Below are positions 53,342 to 63,283 of a stretch of 64,000 nt of DNA, in pieces. This DNA is from Posidonia oceanica. Taxonomy: Eukaryota; Streptophyta; Magnoliopsida; Alismatales; Posidoniaceae. Numbering within the stretch: position 1 is the stretch's first letter; each line of letters starts with the position of its first letter. Both the position numbers and the translations under genes were made by a program. A model generated the notes under the pieces. It searched no databases, was not told the DNA's origin, and saw nothing but the letters and a program-made list of their open reading frames with translations. The DNA lies in assembly GCA_037176725.1 (NCBI GenBank), contig JAZBRS010000020.1, positions 96,862,501 through 96,926,500 on the forward strand, written 5' to 3'.

Positions 53342-53567
53342 CAAGGGTCTCCCTCTCCAATAGGGCTTGCTGCAGGCTGGACTGGGCTATTGGTGGGCCT
53401 GAATTTTTGTGTAAATGGGCTTGGGTGTTTTTTGTGGATTTTGGGTTAATTTTGAAGGGTTTCGGTGGGGTTTAAATGGGTTTGAGGTCCGGGTCTACCA
53501 TGCCAAGATCTGAGCTTGCTTCTGGAGAGATCCACCATCGTCCGACTATCAAAATGGGGTGTCGACA

Positions 53568-53940
53568 AATGCCACAAGAGCACTTCTCTTCGATCGCGAC
53601 AGGGTAAATCCCCACAATCTCCTCCTTAGTTCCTATCTCGTTGAAGTATCTCTACATGGTTGACCTGGTCTTGACATCGGCTGTGACATAGCTCCGAAAC
53701 CGACTTGACCCCTCCATGCCTGAGTCTTCAATATGACAGCATTTTATTCGAACCATTCGGCTGTGTAACAATCTCCTAAAACCGAATCGGTTCACCCCTT
53801 TATTTTATCATTCTTTAGTTTAGTTATCCTAGTGGCGGATTGTTTGAGACAGAGCTCCCCCTTTCAGGAAATGCTTAATGGGACATCATTCTTACCTTGG
53901 AGCCGATATTGTGCCAAGATCAACTCCAAGGAGGAGCATC
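53568..53940 (+). other. Last internal part of element A before its 3' LTR
   Basis: Begins with AATGC, the presumed target copy of C. No gene. It ends in a purine tract GGAGGAGCATC against the LTR terminus TGTAGATATC. Confidence 0.65.
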
Positions 53941-53955
53941 TGTAGATATCCCATT
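53877..53955 (+). promoter_or_regulatory. A/B polypurine tract in a stem-loop
   Basis: AATGGGACATC pairs with GATATCCCATT (53877-53887 with 53945-53955, one mismatch), and CCTTGGAG pairs perfectly with CTCCAAGG (53895-53902 with 53924-53931). The tract and the first LTR bases form the bulge between them. This is the same layout as in C and D, with unrelated helix sequences. Confidence 0.72.
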
Positions 53956-54298
53956 TTCGCATTTCCCAGACTTCTTTAAGGATAGGAACATCTGAGGGGC
54001 CCCAATTCACATAACTAAGGCATAATAACACATTTTCTAGAATTTTCATGATTTGATTAAAAACAATGCTTAATCTTACTTAACTCAAAGTCGTTAATTA
54101 TGGCAGAGCTAACACACTCAAACTAGTGGCAAGTTCAAATACCTTGAATACCCTTTATTTCTACTCAAATTGGTGACAGATTTGGGTAAAAGAAGATGTT
54201 TTTACAATTTCATGGAATCTCTGAAGTTTTCCGGGCTTTTATCATGTTTCTCTGGATCAATATAAAAGACAGGGCTAAAAACGCAAAAAAACTAGCTC

Positions 54299-54351
54299 AT
54301 TGCCTCCCTAAGCGATGACTAGACTATGTAGGCGCCTAGGAGATAGGCGAC
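54299..54351. repeat. Two 21-nt hyphenated palindromes in the A/B LTR
   Basis: Units 54299-54319 (ATTGCC/GATGAC, degenerate) and 54331-54351 (GGCGCC/GGCGAC), step 32. Confidence 0.65.
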
Positions 54352-54657
54352 TAATATCCTGCCACTCTCTCTAGCTTAATATCATTATCCTGGGCATTAA
54401 TATAATATATGGGAGTCTTATAAACTATTATAACATTTTCTCCATAATTATTGATATTTCTATGATTTTCTAGCATTTAATATATGATATAACCTATATA
54501 TCATATAAAAATAATTAATTAAAGAACAATCAAGAAAATTCTAGGTGGCACCAGATTTTTACCTCGATTTTGACATGTTTTTAATGTGCTAAATACATTA
54601 AATATCCCTTGAAATCAAAAACACATTTAAAATCGGTCTAGAATATTCCAGCAGCTA

Positions 54658-54999
54658 GGCACTAGTGACAGAGGCGACTAGCTGACGTGGATGTTCTCTG
54701 ACTTGGTCAAACGAGAACACCTGAGTCTGGGCGCTGCTTGCATCGGCGACTAGATGTCATGGACTCATCTGGGCCCTTCAAATCTAATCTTCCATCTCGT
54801 CTGCACACTTGCTAGGCGCCTGTGCCAACGGCGATTTGCAGACGTAGACTTCCTTGACTCAGTCAAATGGGAATATCTGAGTCTCAAGCGCCTGTGTAAG
54901 CGGCGACTTGCGGAAGTGGACCCCTTCTTTGACTCGGTAAGCGTGCCTCTACGTCATTAATCGGAGATATTTGTGCTTGTCGCTGCTACATTCGGCGAC
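54658..54999 (+). promoter_or_regulatory. U3 composite repeats with palindromes and W-box-like words
   Basis: Five palindromes start at 54658, 54730, 54815, 54887 and 54979. Units 54658-54729 and 54815-54886 are both 72 bases long and share the order palindrome, GACGTNGA, TTGACT/GTCAA, CTGAGTCT. TTGACTCAGTCAA (near 54854) is a palindrome of two W-box cores, the WRKY binding word. The array ends about 65 bases before the TATA box, so it is a likely enhancer. Confidence 0.7.
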
Positions 55000-55064
55000 T
55001 TGCTATAAATATCTAATTTTTCTAGAAACTTCCTATATCTGATCCACTCGTGCCCCCACACACC

Positions 55065-55073
55065 TATAAATAG
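55065..55073 (+). promoter_or_regulatory. TATA box of the A/B LTR promoter
   Basis: TATAAATAG in the context CACCTATAAATAGGCCC. Transcription would start about 25-35 bases downstream, near 55095-55105. A TATA-like word, CTATAAATA, also lies just after the last palindrome near 55003. Confidence 0.75.
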
Positions 55074-55679
55074 GCCCGGAGAGCCAGTGCTCAAGGGGAG
55101 GCAAATCTAAGAGTGAGAGTGATCTTCGGGAGACAAAAGAAAGAGTCAGAGTCATCTTCTGAGATCCAAAGATCTAGAGAGAGCTCCTAAGAGAGAGTGA
55201 GAGAGTGAGAGAGAGATTTTGAGAGACCCTTAGCCCCCACTCTGTCCAAATCCATCAAGAAATCCTAGATCCCGGAGATCATCATCAAGTCTAGATCCCA
55301 GAGATCTTGAGCCTAGTCGGAGCTCTGACCATGCCTCCACTTCCTCATCCTACAGCTCATAGCACGAGGGTGAAGGGAGTATTTCTTCCGATCTATTTCT
55401 ATTTCATTTTGCATTCCTTAGATAGGACCCATTGCATTTGCATGTGGGGAACCACCCCGATTAGTATTAGTCGCATTTGTTTATGTTATTTCTTACTTAT
55501 TTGATCTACTTACTACACTCAGACTTATCCAGATCTATTCTTATTGTTTTGACGAGTGGCGATCACACCCCCCAGGCGTCTTGTCAGCCCATCAACGAGT
55601 GGCGATCACACCAAGTCGTCGACATCGTGGAAGCGTCGACAACTTCATCATCCACCCCCATTTTCCACATCTACAAATC

Positions 55680-55697
55680 TGGCAATCACGGTGGGAT
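55680..55697 (+). promoter_or_regulatory. A/B primer-binding site
   Basis: TGGCAATCACGGTGGGAT lies four bases after the LTR end and starts with TGG. It is only loosely like the C and D sites; the matching tRNA is not identified. Confidence 0.6.
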
Positions 55698-55975
55698 CGG
55701 CTTGAGTCAACCCTCCGTGCTACGTGAGCATATCTTTTCCTTCCTTTCTTCATTATAGATCTAGATTGTTTTTTGTTTGGAGGCCGTGCGTAAAGGTTTT
55801 CACGACTCCTAAACCCTCCTTCGTGTTTTCTGACATTAGAATAGATCTCATATCTTGGCATCTTGGCTTAAGGCAAAAAGTCTCGTTAGCACTTTGAAGC
55901 AACGACTAACTTTACGTCTGTAGCTTTGAAGGATTGGGTTAATTCTATTCTGAAGTCAGAAAGCCTTTGTATCTA

Positions 55976-56052
55976 GCTGCCTATTCTTACGGTGCCTGTC
56001 CTTGTCGCTCAACTAAGCGGCGACGTACATGGGCGCCTATGTTATAGGCGAC
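55976..56052. repeat. Array of three 21-nt hyphenated palindromes, step 28
   Basis: Units start at 55976 (GCTGCC/GGTGCC, degenerate), 56004 (GTCGCT/GGCGAC) and 56032 (GGCGCC/GGCGAC), 28 bases apart. The first unit was found by stepping back 28 bases from the other two. Confidence 0.75.
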
Positions 56053-56796
56053 TGATTCTGGGTACTGTTTCTAGTGCAGATCTTTCGTTTTTTCATAGTT
56101 TGCGTTGTTTTCTCTTAGATCTGTAGTCGCATAAAATCAAACTAAATCCCTGTCCACTGCGATTTTTGTTTCTTAATGGATTCTAGGCTTGTTCATGTCC
56201 ACCACTAGGGTGGGAACTATTTTTCTGATATTAGAGTTAAAGTTCCTTGAGGGATTCTTTCTCTAACTAAAACAATCAAATCGAGCAAACTGGGCCAGTG
56301 CAAGTCGCTCACCCATACTCTATTTGATTGTGATAGTAAGATTGAGAACTCAAGGTGTCCTAATATTTTATTATTGACTCCTCCCTTCTCTCTAGGTCAA
56401 TAATAATCCTTGGTAGATACTTGATACTCTAATATTCTGTGTTTATTTACTGCTTTGTGGTTTGCTAGGAAACGACCCTAAGGACAGAATCCTAGGTTGC
56501 GGGCCCCTCTTTAGAGAGACAAACCCGCTGGCTAGGCCCTCTTGGTGGACCCTAACGAAGGTCAAAGAGTGGTACCAAAGTGTCAAAAATCCCATTGAGT
56601 GACACCTAGATCCCAAAAGTTGTCCTTACCCTCAGCCTAGGGACCCAATTTCTGAGAGCACACAAGTTAAATCAAGCGACTAATTAACTACTTGAGCAAA
56701 TAAAAATCATGTCTTTTTTGAAACCTATGTTGTTTTTCCTGCTTGTTGCTTGATCTGTCTAGGGTAGATCTCGGTTGCCAAAAGGACAGGGTCTTC

Positions 56797-56873
56797 GCCA
56801 CCTGTCCAAGAGGCGCCTCGCTCCGTCGTTGATTAAATCGGTGATGTGTTTCGTCGCCTGTCTGATAGGCGAC
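56797..56873. repeat. Array of three 21-nt hyphenated palindromes, step 28
   Basis: Units at 56797 (GCCACC/GGCGCC), 56825 (GTCGTT/GGTGAT) and 56853 (GTCGCC/GGCGAC); homologous to 332-408 of element A. Confidence 0.82.
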
Positions 56874-57075
56874 TATAGGGAAATCATGCCAGCGTGACTT
56901 GTTTACAGGGTGGTTTGGCCATAATCAGTGACAGGTCGCAGAAACGTCAGAGCAGTTACTGAGCTGTTGTTTATTTCCCTTTATTTTCATTTAATCGAGT
57001 CTGTATTAAGTAGTGTTAATAGAGTTTGTAATTTTATTTTCCAAGCATTTATAATAGTTTAAAGACAGTTTCACA

Positions 57076-58811
57076 ATGGAGCGCATCAATCTATCATCTG
57101 CCTCTACTTCTACGGCACAGGCAAGCATGGGCCAGAACGAGTTCTTGTTCAGAACCCCGATTTCACATGCAGAAGAGCCAGAGACTCCCAACTTTTCACA
57201 ATCGATGGGCCGTTGCAAGTTCCCTTATGCCTCCATCCCATTTGACTATTCCTCAGGGGGGGCCACCCCCACATTCTCTCAACCAAATTTCAGTAAAAGT
57301 CTATCTTATGAAGAGGATATCGAGGAGGAGAGGGAGATAAGCCACTCTCTGCCATGGAGTGCCCCGCTTGAGCACACGCCTCCCGGGGTAACCTCCCAAT
57401 TAATGCCACCTACATCGACTGCTTCCCATCTATCTGAGGAAGCAACTAACGAGATCTACCAATTCCTAGCACGGCATCACCCCTTGTTTAGGAGCGCACA
57501 AACCTCATCTGCCCACGGACCCTCTTTCCCAAACTCCTACCACGGCCCATTAGCCACACCCACTTACACCCATAACATACCACCAAACCCCACAGTAAAC
57601 ATCACGCAATACCATGCAATGCCAACCTACCCTTCCATACATCAAACCATGCCATCCACAACCAACTACTTCCCACAATACCCAGGAACGTCACACTCAC
57701 CACAACCACTCCCAAACGCGCAGTCCTACCACACTCCACCCCAATCCCTACCCTTCTCTCCACCATATAACCCGCCATCACCACAATTCCATCAAACCTA
57801 CGGGCACCCAAACCAAGGGCAACAGGTCATATCAGGGCCGGACATCAAGAGAATGATCTCTGAAGCGCTAGCAAAAGCCGGGGTCACATCAAAAACACCA
57901 ATGGGCTACGATACCTCCAAGTTCCCTCCGCCAGGGTTTAAAATGCCAAAGATGAGGAGGTACAATGGGACAGAGGATCCAAGAAATCATCTAGCTACCT
58001 TCACCATGGATGCTTTACCCTACCGCCACGACCCAGGGCTCATTGTTTTTCTTTTTTCCAAAACACTTGAGGGAGAGACACTGAAATGGTTTGACACCCT
58101 CACCGCCTATGACCTTCGGGACTTCAAAACAATGGAGGAGAAATTCCTAAGCCAGTACAGTCACCGAGTGCCACACAAGCCGACTGCATATGATCTCACT
58201 GCTGAAAGGATGAGAGCTAATGAAGATTTTGTCACTTTTGCCAGCAGATGGAGAGACATGGCCACTCGATCTGAGTGTAACATACCAGAAAGTCAAGCTG
58301 TAGAAATCATAGCCAGAAACACCACAGGGGCACTCAAGGCTGGACTACTGGTTGGCGATTTTCACACATACCCACAACTATACGAGCGGGCTGCGAAGGT
58401 TATTTGAAACAAGGAGGACCTGCCATTTCTGGATCTTGAAGGGAAAAGCCGGAGGAAAACTACGGGGCATACAGTAGAAGGCGTTACAGGGACCATAGCA
58501 CAACTATCAACTCAGCAGAACCAAAAGGGGTGGAGAAACCAACAGTTTCAACAACCTCAATTTCAGTAGCAAGAGTCTCAACGGCAACCACCTCAGCAGT
58601 TTCAGCCACAGCAGTCCCAACACCCGCCTAACTTTCCTCTAAATGCTCAACAGGGGCAAATAGGCAACCAATACAGGGGACCACCACAAGGGCAAAGGAA
58701 TTACAATAATGTTCCTTCGCCACAAGCTTACAAGAGGCCCAAGAGACAGGGCTACCCACCACTTCCTGAAGCACTCCCAGACATATTCAGGATGTTGGTC
58801 GAGAGTGGGGA
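57076..58811 (+). pseudogene. gag: Element B gag, 5' part before solo LTR E
   Basis: ATG at 57076. The frame is open for 443 codons, better kept than A's. It has the same Pro/His-rich lead, then KMRRYNGTEDPRNHLATF, ETLKWFDTL, FLSQYSHRVPHKP and the C-terminal NTTGALKAGLLVGDF. TGA at 58405-58407 replaces CGA of A, and TAG at 58566-58568 replaces CAG of A. The Gln/Pro-rich tail continues to 58811, where E interrupts it; the frame resumes at 63284. Confidence 0.92.
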
Positions 58812-58816
58812 CTTAC
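58812..58816. repeat. Target-site duplication CTTAC, left of E
   Basis: CTTAC recurs at 63279-63283. Element A shows the empty site at about 2353-2357 (GGGGACTTACAGCTTC). Confidence 0.95.
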
Positions 58817-61800
58817 TGTAGTAATCCCGGTGTTCAGATTGTCCATGCACATTGCCAAAGCTCGTGTGCACCGATCAGAATCAGGTTCACTATTAGCGGC
58901 TATGTCCGAGAAGGAAAACTTAACTCGAAAACATTTAAAAAAAGGAAAAAGAGGAAGAAAAGAAGAAGATAAGACAAAAATCGGAGTCGCCACCAAGTCT
59001 ATTAGATCGGGAGACAAGGAAAATCGGGGAAATGCGTGAATAATCACGCAAAAACAAGCGAAAGATGCAATGCAAGGCAATGCAGAAGAAATGAGATGCA
59101 AATGAATGCAAATGATGTGACTCGTGCCTAGGACAAGGGCAATATGGTCATTGCGGGCCAAGAGAGGGCAAGGACTCCTGTTACGCGCGGGGAAGGTGTT
59201 AGGCACCCCCGACACGCCCGAGAATCGGTCTTTCTAGGCTTACGCTCGCATACGCAGGGAAATGCAGACTTTGAATGCCTAAGTGCCAATGAATGCCTAT
59301 CTAAATGCTCAAAGGTGTGCTCTAAGTGAGGGAATGCAATGCAAGAAAGTAAACGTGCAGTCTAAGCGCTCAGCAACGCTGTCTGTGTTCCGGATCGGGC
59401 GAAACCTAGCTCGTGAGAACTCCAGGCAGTAAGCATCACCGCCCTATATGCAAATGCAGGCGATAAAACAAAACAGCGGTGAAAACAGGCAACGCGGGTG
59501 ACATGCAAAGGAAAATAGGAGCAAATACGCAAAACGATACGAGAAACAAAATCAAGCACACAAAACAGTGTAGAAACGAAGGAAAATAAGAGTGGGTGCG
59601 CAAAACGATGCGAACGAAAGTAAAGCAGGATGCGGGCACGCAACACAATGCAAATGCAAGCAAAAACAGTATGCAGACACGTAAAACGATGCAAATGTGA
59701 GCAAAACAGGGTGTAGGCACGTAAAGCAATGCAAGTGTGAGCGAAGCAGTGCAAATGCAAGCTAATTAGAATGAAGGCATGCAAAAAAATGCAAGAAAAG
59801 GACCTAAATGCAGTTTTTGAAAACTTACAGGGCCTAAATGCAATGCAAAGAAAGCATGCAAACTTGTAAAAGTTGAAAACATGGACTTGTGTGCAATTTC
59901 AGAAAATTATTGGTTTTTTTAACAATGCAATGTGGTTTAGAATGCAACTTAACATGACATTTAAATGCATGGAGGACTAAAAGGCAATTAAACTCTCTTT
60001 ATGGGTTTTTTTTTTTGCAATGCAATAAGATAAGAAACAGAAGTTAAATGAAAGATGGATGCTCTAAGGACTAATGTGCAATTTAGAGAATTTTTGTGGG
60101 TTTTATATGCAAATGAAATATGCAGATTTAAACTATTGATTCACAGAATATGGACTTAAAAGCAATTACAGTATGTTTTTTGTGTTTTTTTTTGGTAATG
60201 CGATATGACTTAAATGCATATTAAATGAGATGCATGAACTGCACGAGGACTGATATATAATTGAACTAAGTACAGGGGTTAAAATGCAATTCAGTAAGGT
60301 AAAAATGCAATTTAAATGAATGCATGCATGGTCTGTGGACTAAAATACAAATAATGCAAACTACATGAGTTTTATGCAATGCAATAAGGTAAAATATGAA
60401 TTTAAATGATATGTCTAACAAATAGATGACTAAAAAGTAATAAAAACATAATACAAGATAAAAATTGCAATATAACATGGCAAAGTATGGAATTAAATGA
60501 TTTTAACAACTGAACAGAGGACCTAAATGCAATAAAAATAAAGTACAGAATAAAAAATGCAATACAGTATGGTAAACTTGGAATTTTAAATGATTTTAAC
60601 AACTGAACAGAGGACTGATGTGTAAATAAAGTAAAATACAGGAGATAATTGCAATGTAATATAGTTTTAATTCTAATTTAAATGAAACTTAAACTATGGC
60701 TGGACCTAAAAGTAAATAAGCTAAACTAAAGGAAGCAAATGCAATATTTGGTAAAATGAGTAAGTTAAGGAAAGAATAACAAAACCTAACTAATGGTTTA
60801 AAAAAAAAAACAGGGCTACAGTGACCAAGGTCGGGGCTCGACGGCGGTGGCTTTGCAGCGGCGATCTGGGCGGCGGAGCTGCGGGGCAAGGGCGCGGCTG
60901 GCCCGCGGGAGGCCTGGCGGAGCTCGTGGGAGCATCCAGGCGGCACTGCGGAGCGGCGGGCGATTGCATGTGCCGCACCGGTCGCCGGCGCCGAGGAAGA
61001 CGACGCACTCCGGCGATGAACTGGCGGCGGCACAGGGGTCCAAATGCAAAAACAAAAATATGGGGATGGAGAGCGGAGTGAGGCGGACCTAGTGGAGAGG
61101 TTTAATACCTTTTTCACACGCCAGGGAGGTCCGACGAGCTCCAACTGGTTCGGTGTATGCTTTCTCTCTCCTCCCTCCTCTGTAGCTTCCACCAGATTCG
61201 CCCTCTCTCTCTACGAGCTTCTGGAGGTGGTGAGGGAGAGCTGTGGGAGGTCTTCTGGTTAGGGTGTGGGGCTGGTGTTGGCTCTGGTGGGGGCTGTTGG
61301 CCGTGGGTTTTTTGCAGAGAGTGGAGGTTGATGCTAGGTTGTGTAGGAGTCCGGTGGTTTGTTGGTGTGGGTGGAGGTGTTGGTTTGCTGTGTGTTGGGG
61401 TGGAAGAAGAAAAGATGAAGGTGATCGAGGGCTGGGTGTTGGTGTTTCTGGTTTTGCTGTGGGTTTGTGGTCGGTCTGTGGAAGGAGGAAGAGAAGGTCT
61501 GATGGAGGTCTGGCTGTGTTGGTCGGGAGGTGTTTGCTGTGGGTTTGCGGATTGTCCTGGAATAGGAGGTCGGCTCTTGGCAGCAGAAAGAAGAAGTGAG
61601 GGCTGAGGATCTTGTGTTTGGAAGGAGAGGGTGTGAATGGGAGAGATGGAGGTGCTGTGTATGGGTTCTTCTGTGGGTTGGGGGGTTGTGTTGGGGGAGG
61701 AGGCCGGCTCTAGGCAGTGGAAGGATCTGGTTAGGGCTGAGGATCTTGTGTTTTTTATATGGTGGCTGTGATCTCTTTTTTTTCCTTTTTGTGGGGATGG

Positions 61801-63278
61801 GATTAGGGTTTTAGGGTTTTTGTATCCTTTTTTGGAATGGCACTAGTGTCTTGGGTTTGAATGCATGGGATTAGGGTTTGACTAGGGTCTTAAAGGCTCT
61901 CTTTGTTTTTAATTTGTTTTTTATTTTGATTAAATGTTTGTTAAGTCTTTTAAGTTGTTTTTTAATTATGTTTTTCTTGTTAAGTACTTGGGATGTTAAT
62001 TAGGATTTTTTAAGGTTTGTTTTTAGATTAATCAGAGTGAGTTTTGGCTTTTGATTTTAGTCTTTTAGGATTTTCCTTAGGTCTTCTTTGACTTGCTTTT
62101 CCTTAATTTCGTTTGTTAAATTCTTTTAGCATTTTTTCTTAGGTTAGGTTTTCTTGTTAAGTTTTTAATTATCTGTTCTTAAATTTTGACTGTTTGTTTT
62201 ATTATTTTTAATTATGTCTTCAATTTTTTGAGAGTTGTTGAGCTAGGTTTTTTCTTCTTAATTATTAGCCCTTGCATTTCTTAAGTGTTTTCTTTCTTTT
62301 AGGGTTTGTTTTCTAGGTTATTTCTAATAGGATTTTACCTTTAGCTGTTTTGATTACATTTCAGTTTTTCCTTGATTTTACAGCATTTTCTTTTGGTTCG
62401 TTTTGCATTTTTTAGCTTGCATTCTTAATTTCCTTTTTTAGTTGGATTTAATTAGGTTTTTGTTTTAATTGTTTGTTTAAGTTCTTTAATTATTTCTTTT
62501 TAGGGTTTTGATTTGTTTTTTCCTTTTGTTTCAGAGTTTTACGGGTTTTTTAAGGTTTTTATAGGTTTTTGAGGATTTAGTGGAAGAAAGGAAAAGAAAG
62601 GGGAAAGGAAAAAAAAAGAGGAGGAAATGGAGGAGGAAAGGGGAAAGATAGGAGTGGAAGGAAAATAAATATTAGAAAATCAGGAAAAATGGTAAAAATA
62701 AGATAAAAATAGGAATAAGATGGAGAACAGATGGAAGCACAAGGGGGGCCCACAGCCAGGCAAAAAAGTGGGAGAAACGGGGATGAAAAGGAGGAGGATA
62801 ATCAGGAGAGAGAAAAGGATAATTCAGGAGAGAGAAAACGATAATTTGGCCAAAAGAAGGTCTTAGAGGTTTCGAAAAGGGATGAAATTTGGCGGGTGTG
62901 GGGTCTAGGGTTTCTAGTCTTGGTCCCAGGGTTGTGGTTTGGTTTTGAGAAAGTTTTGGAGGGGTTTTGAGGTGTAGAAAAAGGGTAGTTTTGCCTAAGT
63001 TTCCTAGGATTTTTGGGAGTGGTTTTGGTTTGAATTTTTACGGGCTTTTGGGTGGGTTTGCTAAGTCGGCAAGGGTGAGTTTTCCTATGGATTTTGGGCA
63101 GGTTTTGGGCTTGGGAAGTGGGTGTAGGCTTAGGTCAAGTTTAGGCTTGTTTTGAGGAGTAGGATGAAAAGGATTGTGTAAGTTTTGACATAGGTTTGGG
63201 TTTAGGTGTTGGTTTGGTCCAGAAGCCACCAGAGAGAGAGATTCCACCAATTTAGCCTGTCAAAATGGGGTGTCTACA
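58817..63278 (-). mobile_element. Solo LTR E, 4462 bp, D-related
   Basis: TGTAGTAATCC...GGGTGTCTACA flanked by CTTAC, with no internal region. It is a diverged relative of the D LTR: conserved core 59120-59255, hairpin minisatellite 59560-59760, ATGCAA repeat 59780-60700, GC-rich part 60830-61700, T-rich part with AGGGTTTT 61800-62560, purine-rich end. The orientation matches D (minus). It formed by recombination between two LTRs of one insertion. Confidence 0.95.
59120..59255 (-). promoter_or_regulatory. LTR core in E, shared with C and D
   Basis: GTCATTGCGGGCCAA, AGGACTCCTGTTACG, GAAGGTGTTAGGCACCCC and GAATCGGTCTTTCTAGG are kept while the flanks have diverged. Confidence 0.7.
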
Positions 63279-63283
63279 CTTAC
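63279..63283. repeat. Target-site duplication CTTAC, right of E
   Basis: Exact copy of 58812-58816. Confidence 0.95.

Larger units (their letters stand above)
17433..53567 (-). mobile_element. Element C: gag-only Tat-related retrotransposon, split by D
   Basis: Reading on the minus strand: 5' LTR 53567-51435, primer-binding site 51431-51412, leader, gag (50341-47848), a non-coding part 47847-46230, then (after element D) 19922-18006 and a truncated 3' LTR 18005-17433. Without D the internal part is about 7.1 kb and holds no protease, RT, RNase H or integrase. The leader and the polypurine region resemble those of D, so D-like proteins may have moved it (inference). Bases AATGC follow the right edge; the matching left copy is lost with the truncated end. 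Confidence 0.82.
51435..53567 (-). repeat. Element C 5' LTR, 2133 bp
   Basis: Ends TGTGAACGC...GGGTGTCGACA. It carries the conserved LTR core (51650-51770) also seen in D and E, and two palindrome arrays (52045-52179 plus a single unit at 52376-52396, and 53264-53341). AATGC follows at 53568. Only its 53.0-53.6 kb part is matched by the truncated 3' LTR. Confidence 0.88.
1..55675 (+). mobile_element. Element A: Tat-lineage Ty3/gypsy retrotransposon, interrupted by C and D
   Basis: Base 1 matches base 56468 of element B, so the window opens inside A's 5' leader and A's own 5' LTR lies upstream. Order on + is leader, gag, protease-like domain 1, protease-like domain 2, G-patch, RT, RNase H, archaeal-type RNase H, integrase, then a 3' region with two antisense genes. 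A is cut at 17432 by element C and resumes at 53568-53940, ending in a polypurine tract and the LTR at 53941-55675. Two RNases H place it in the Tat lineage (established knowledge of that clade). The coding part carries many stops and frameshifts, so it is a dead copy. Continuity across C is inferred from the polypurine tract at 53930-53940 and the lack of any other 3' LTR for A. Confidence 0.85.
53941..55675 (+). repeat. Shared LTR of elements A and B, 1735 bp
   Basis: Termini TGTAGAT and ATCTACA are a 7-bp inverted repeat. A polypurine tract lies directly before it (so it is A's 3' LTR) and a primer-binding site with the leader and gag directly after it (so it is B's 5' LTR). U3 holds composite repeats with palindromes and a TATA box at 55065; GA-rich sequence follows near 55170-55215. 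Confidence 0.8.
55676..57075 (+). other. Element B leader, about 1.4 kb
   Basis: No gene. From 56468 it aligns with bases 1-609. Two palindrome arrays lie at 55976-56052 and 56797-56873. Confidence 0.8.

Noticed and set aside
55307..55861. Short frames inside the A/B LTR and leader start
   Set aside because: They cross the LTR end and primer site and have no recognisable product.
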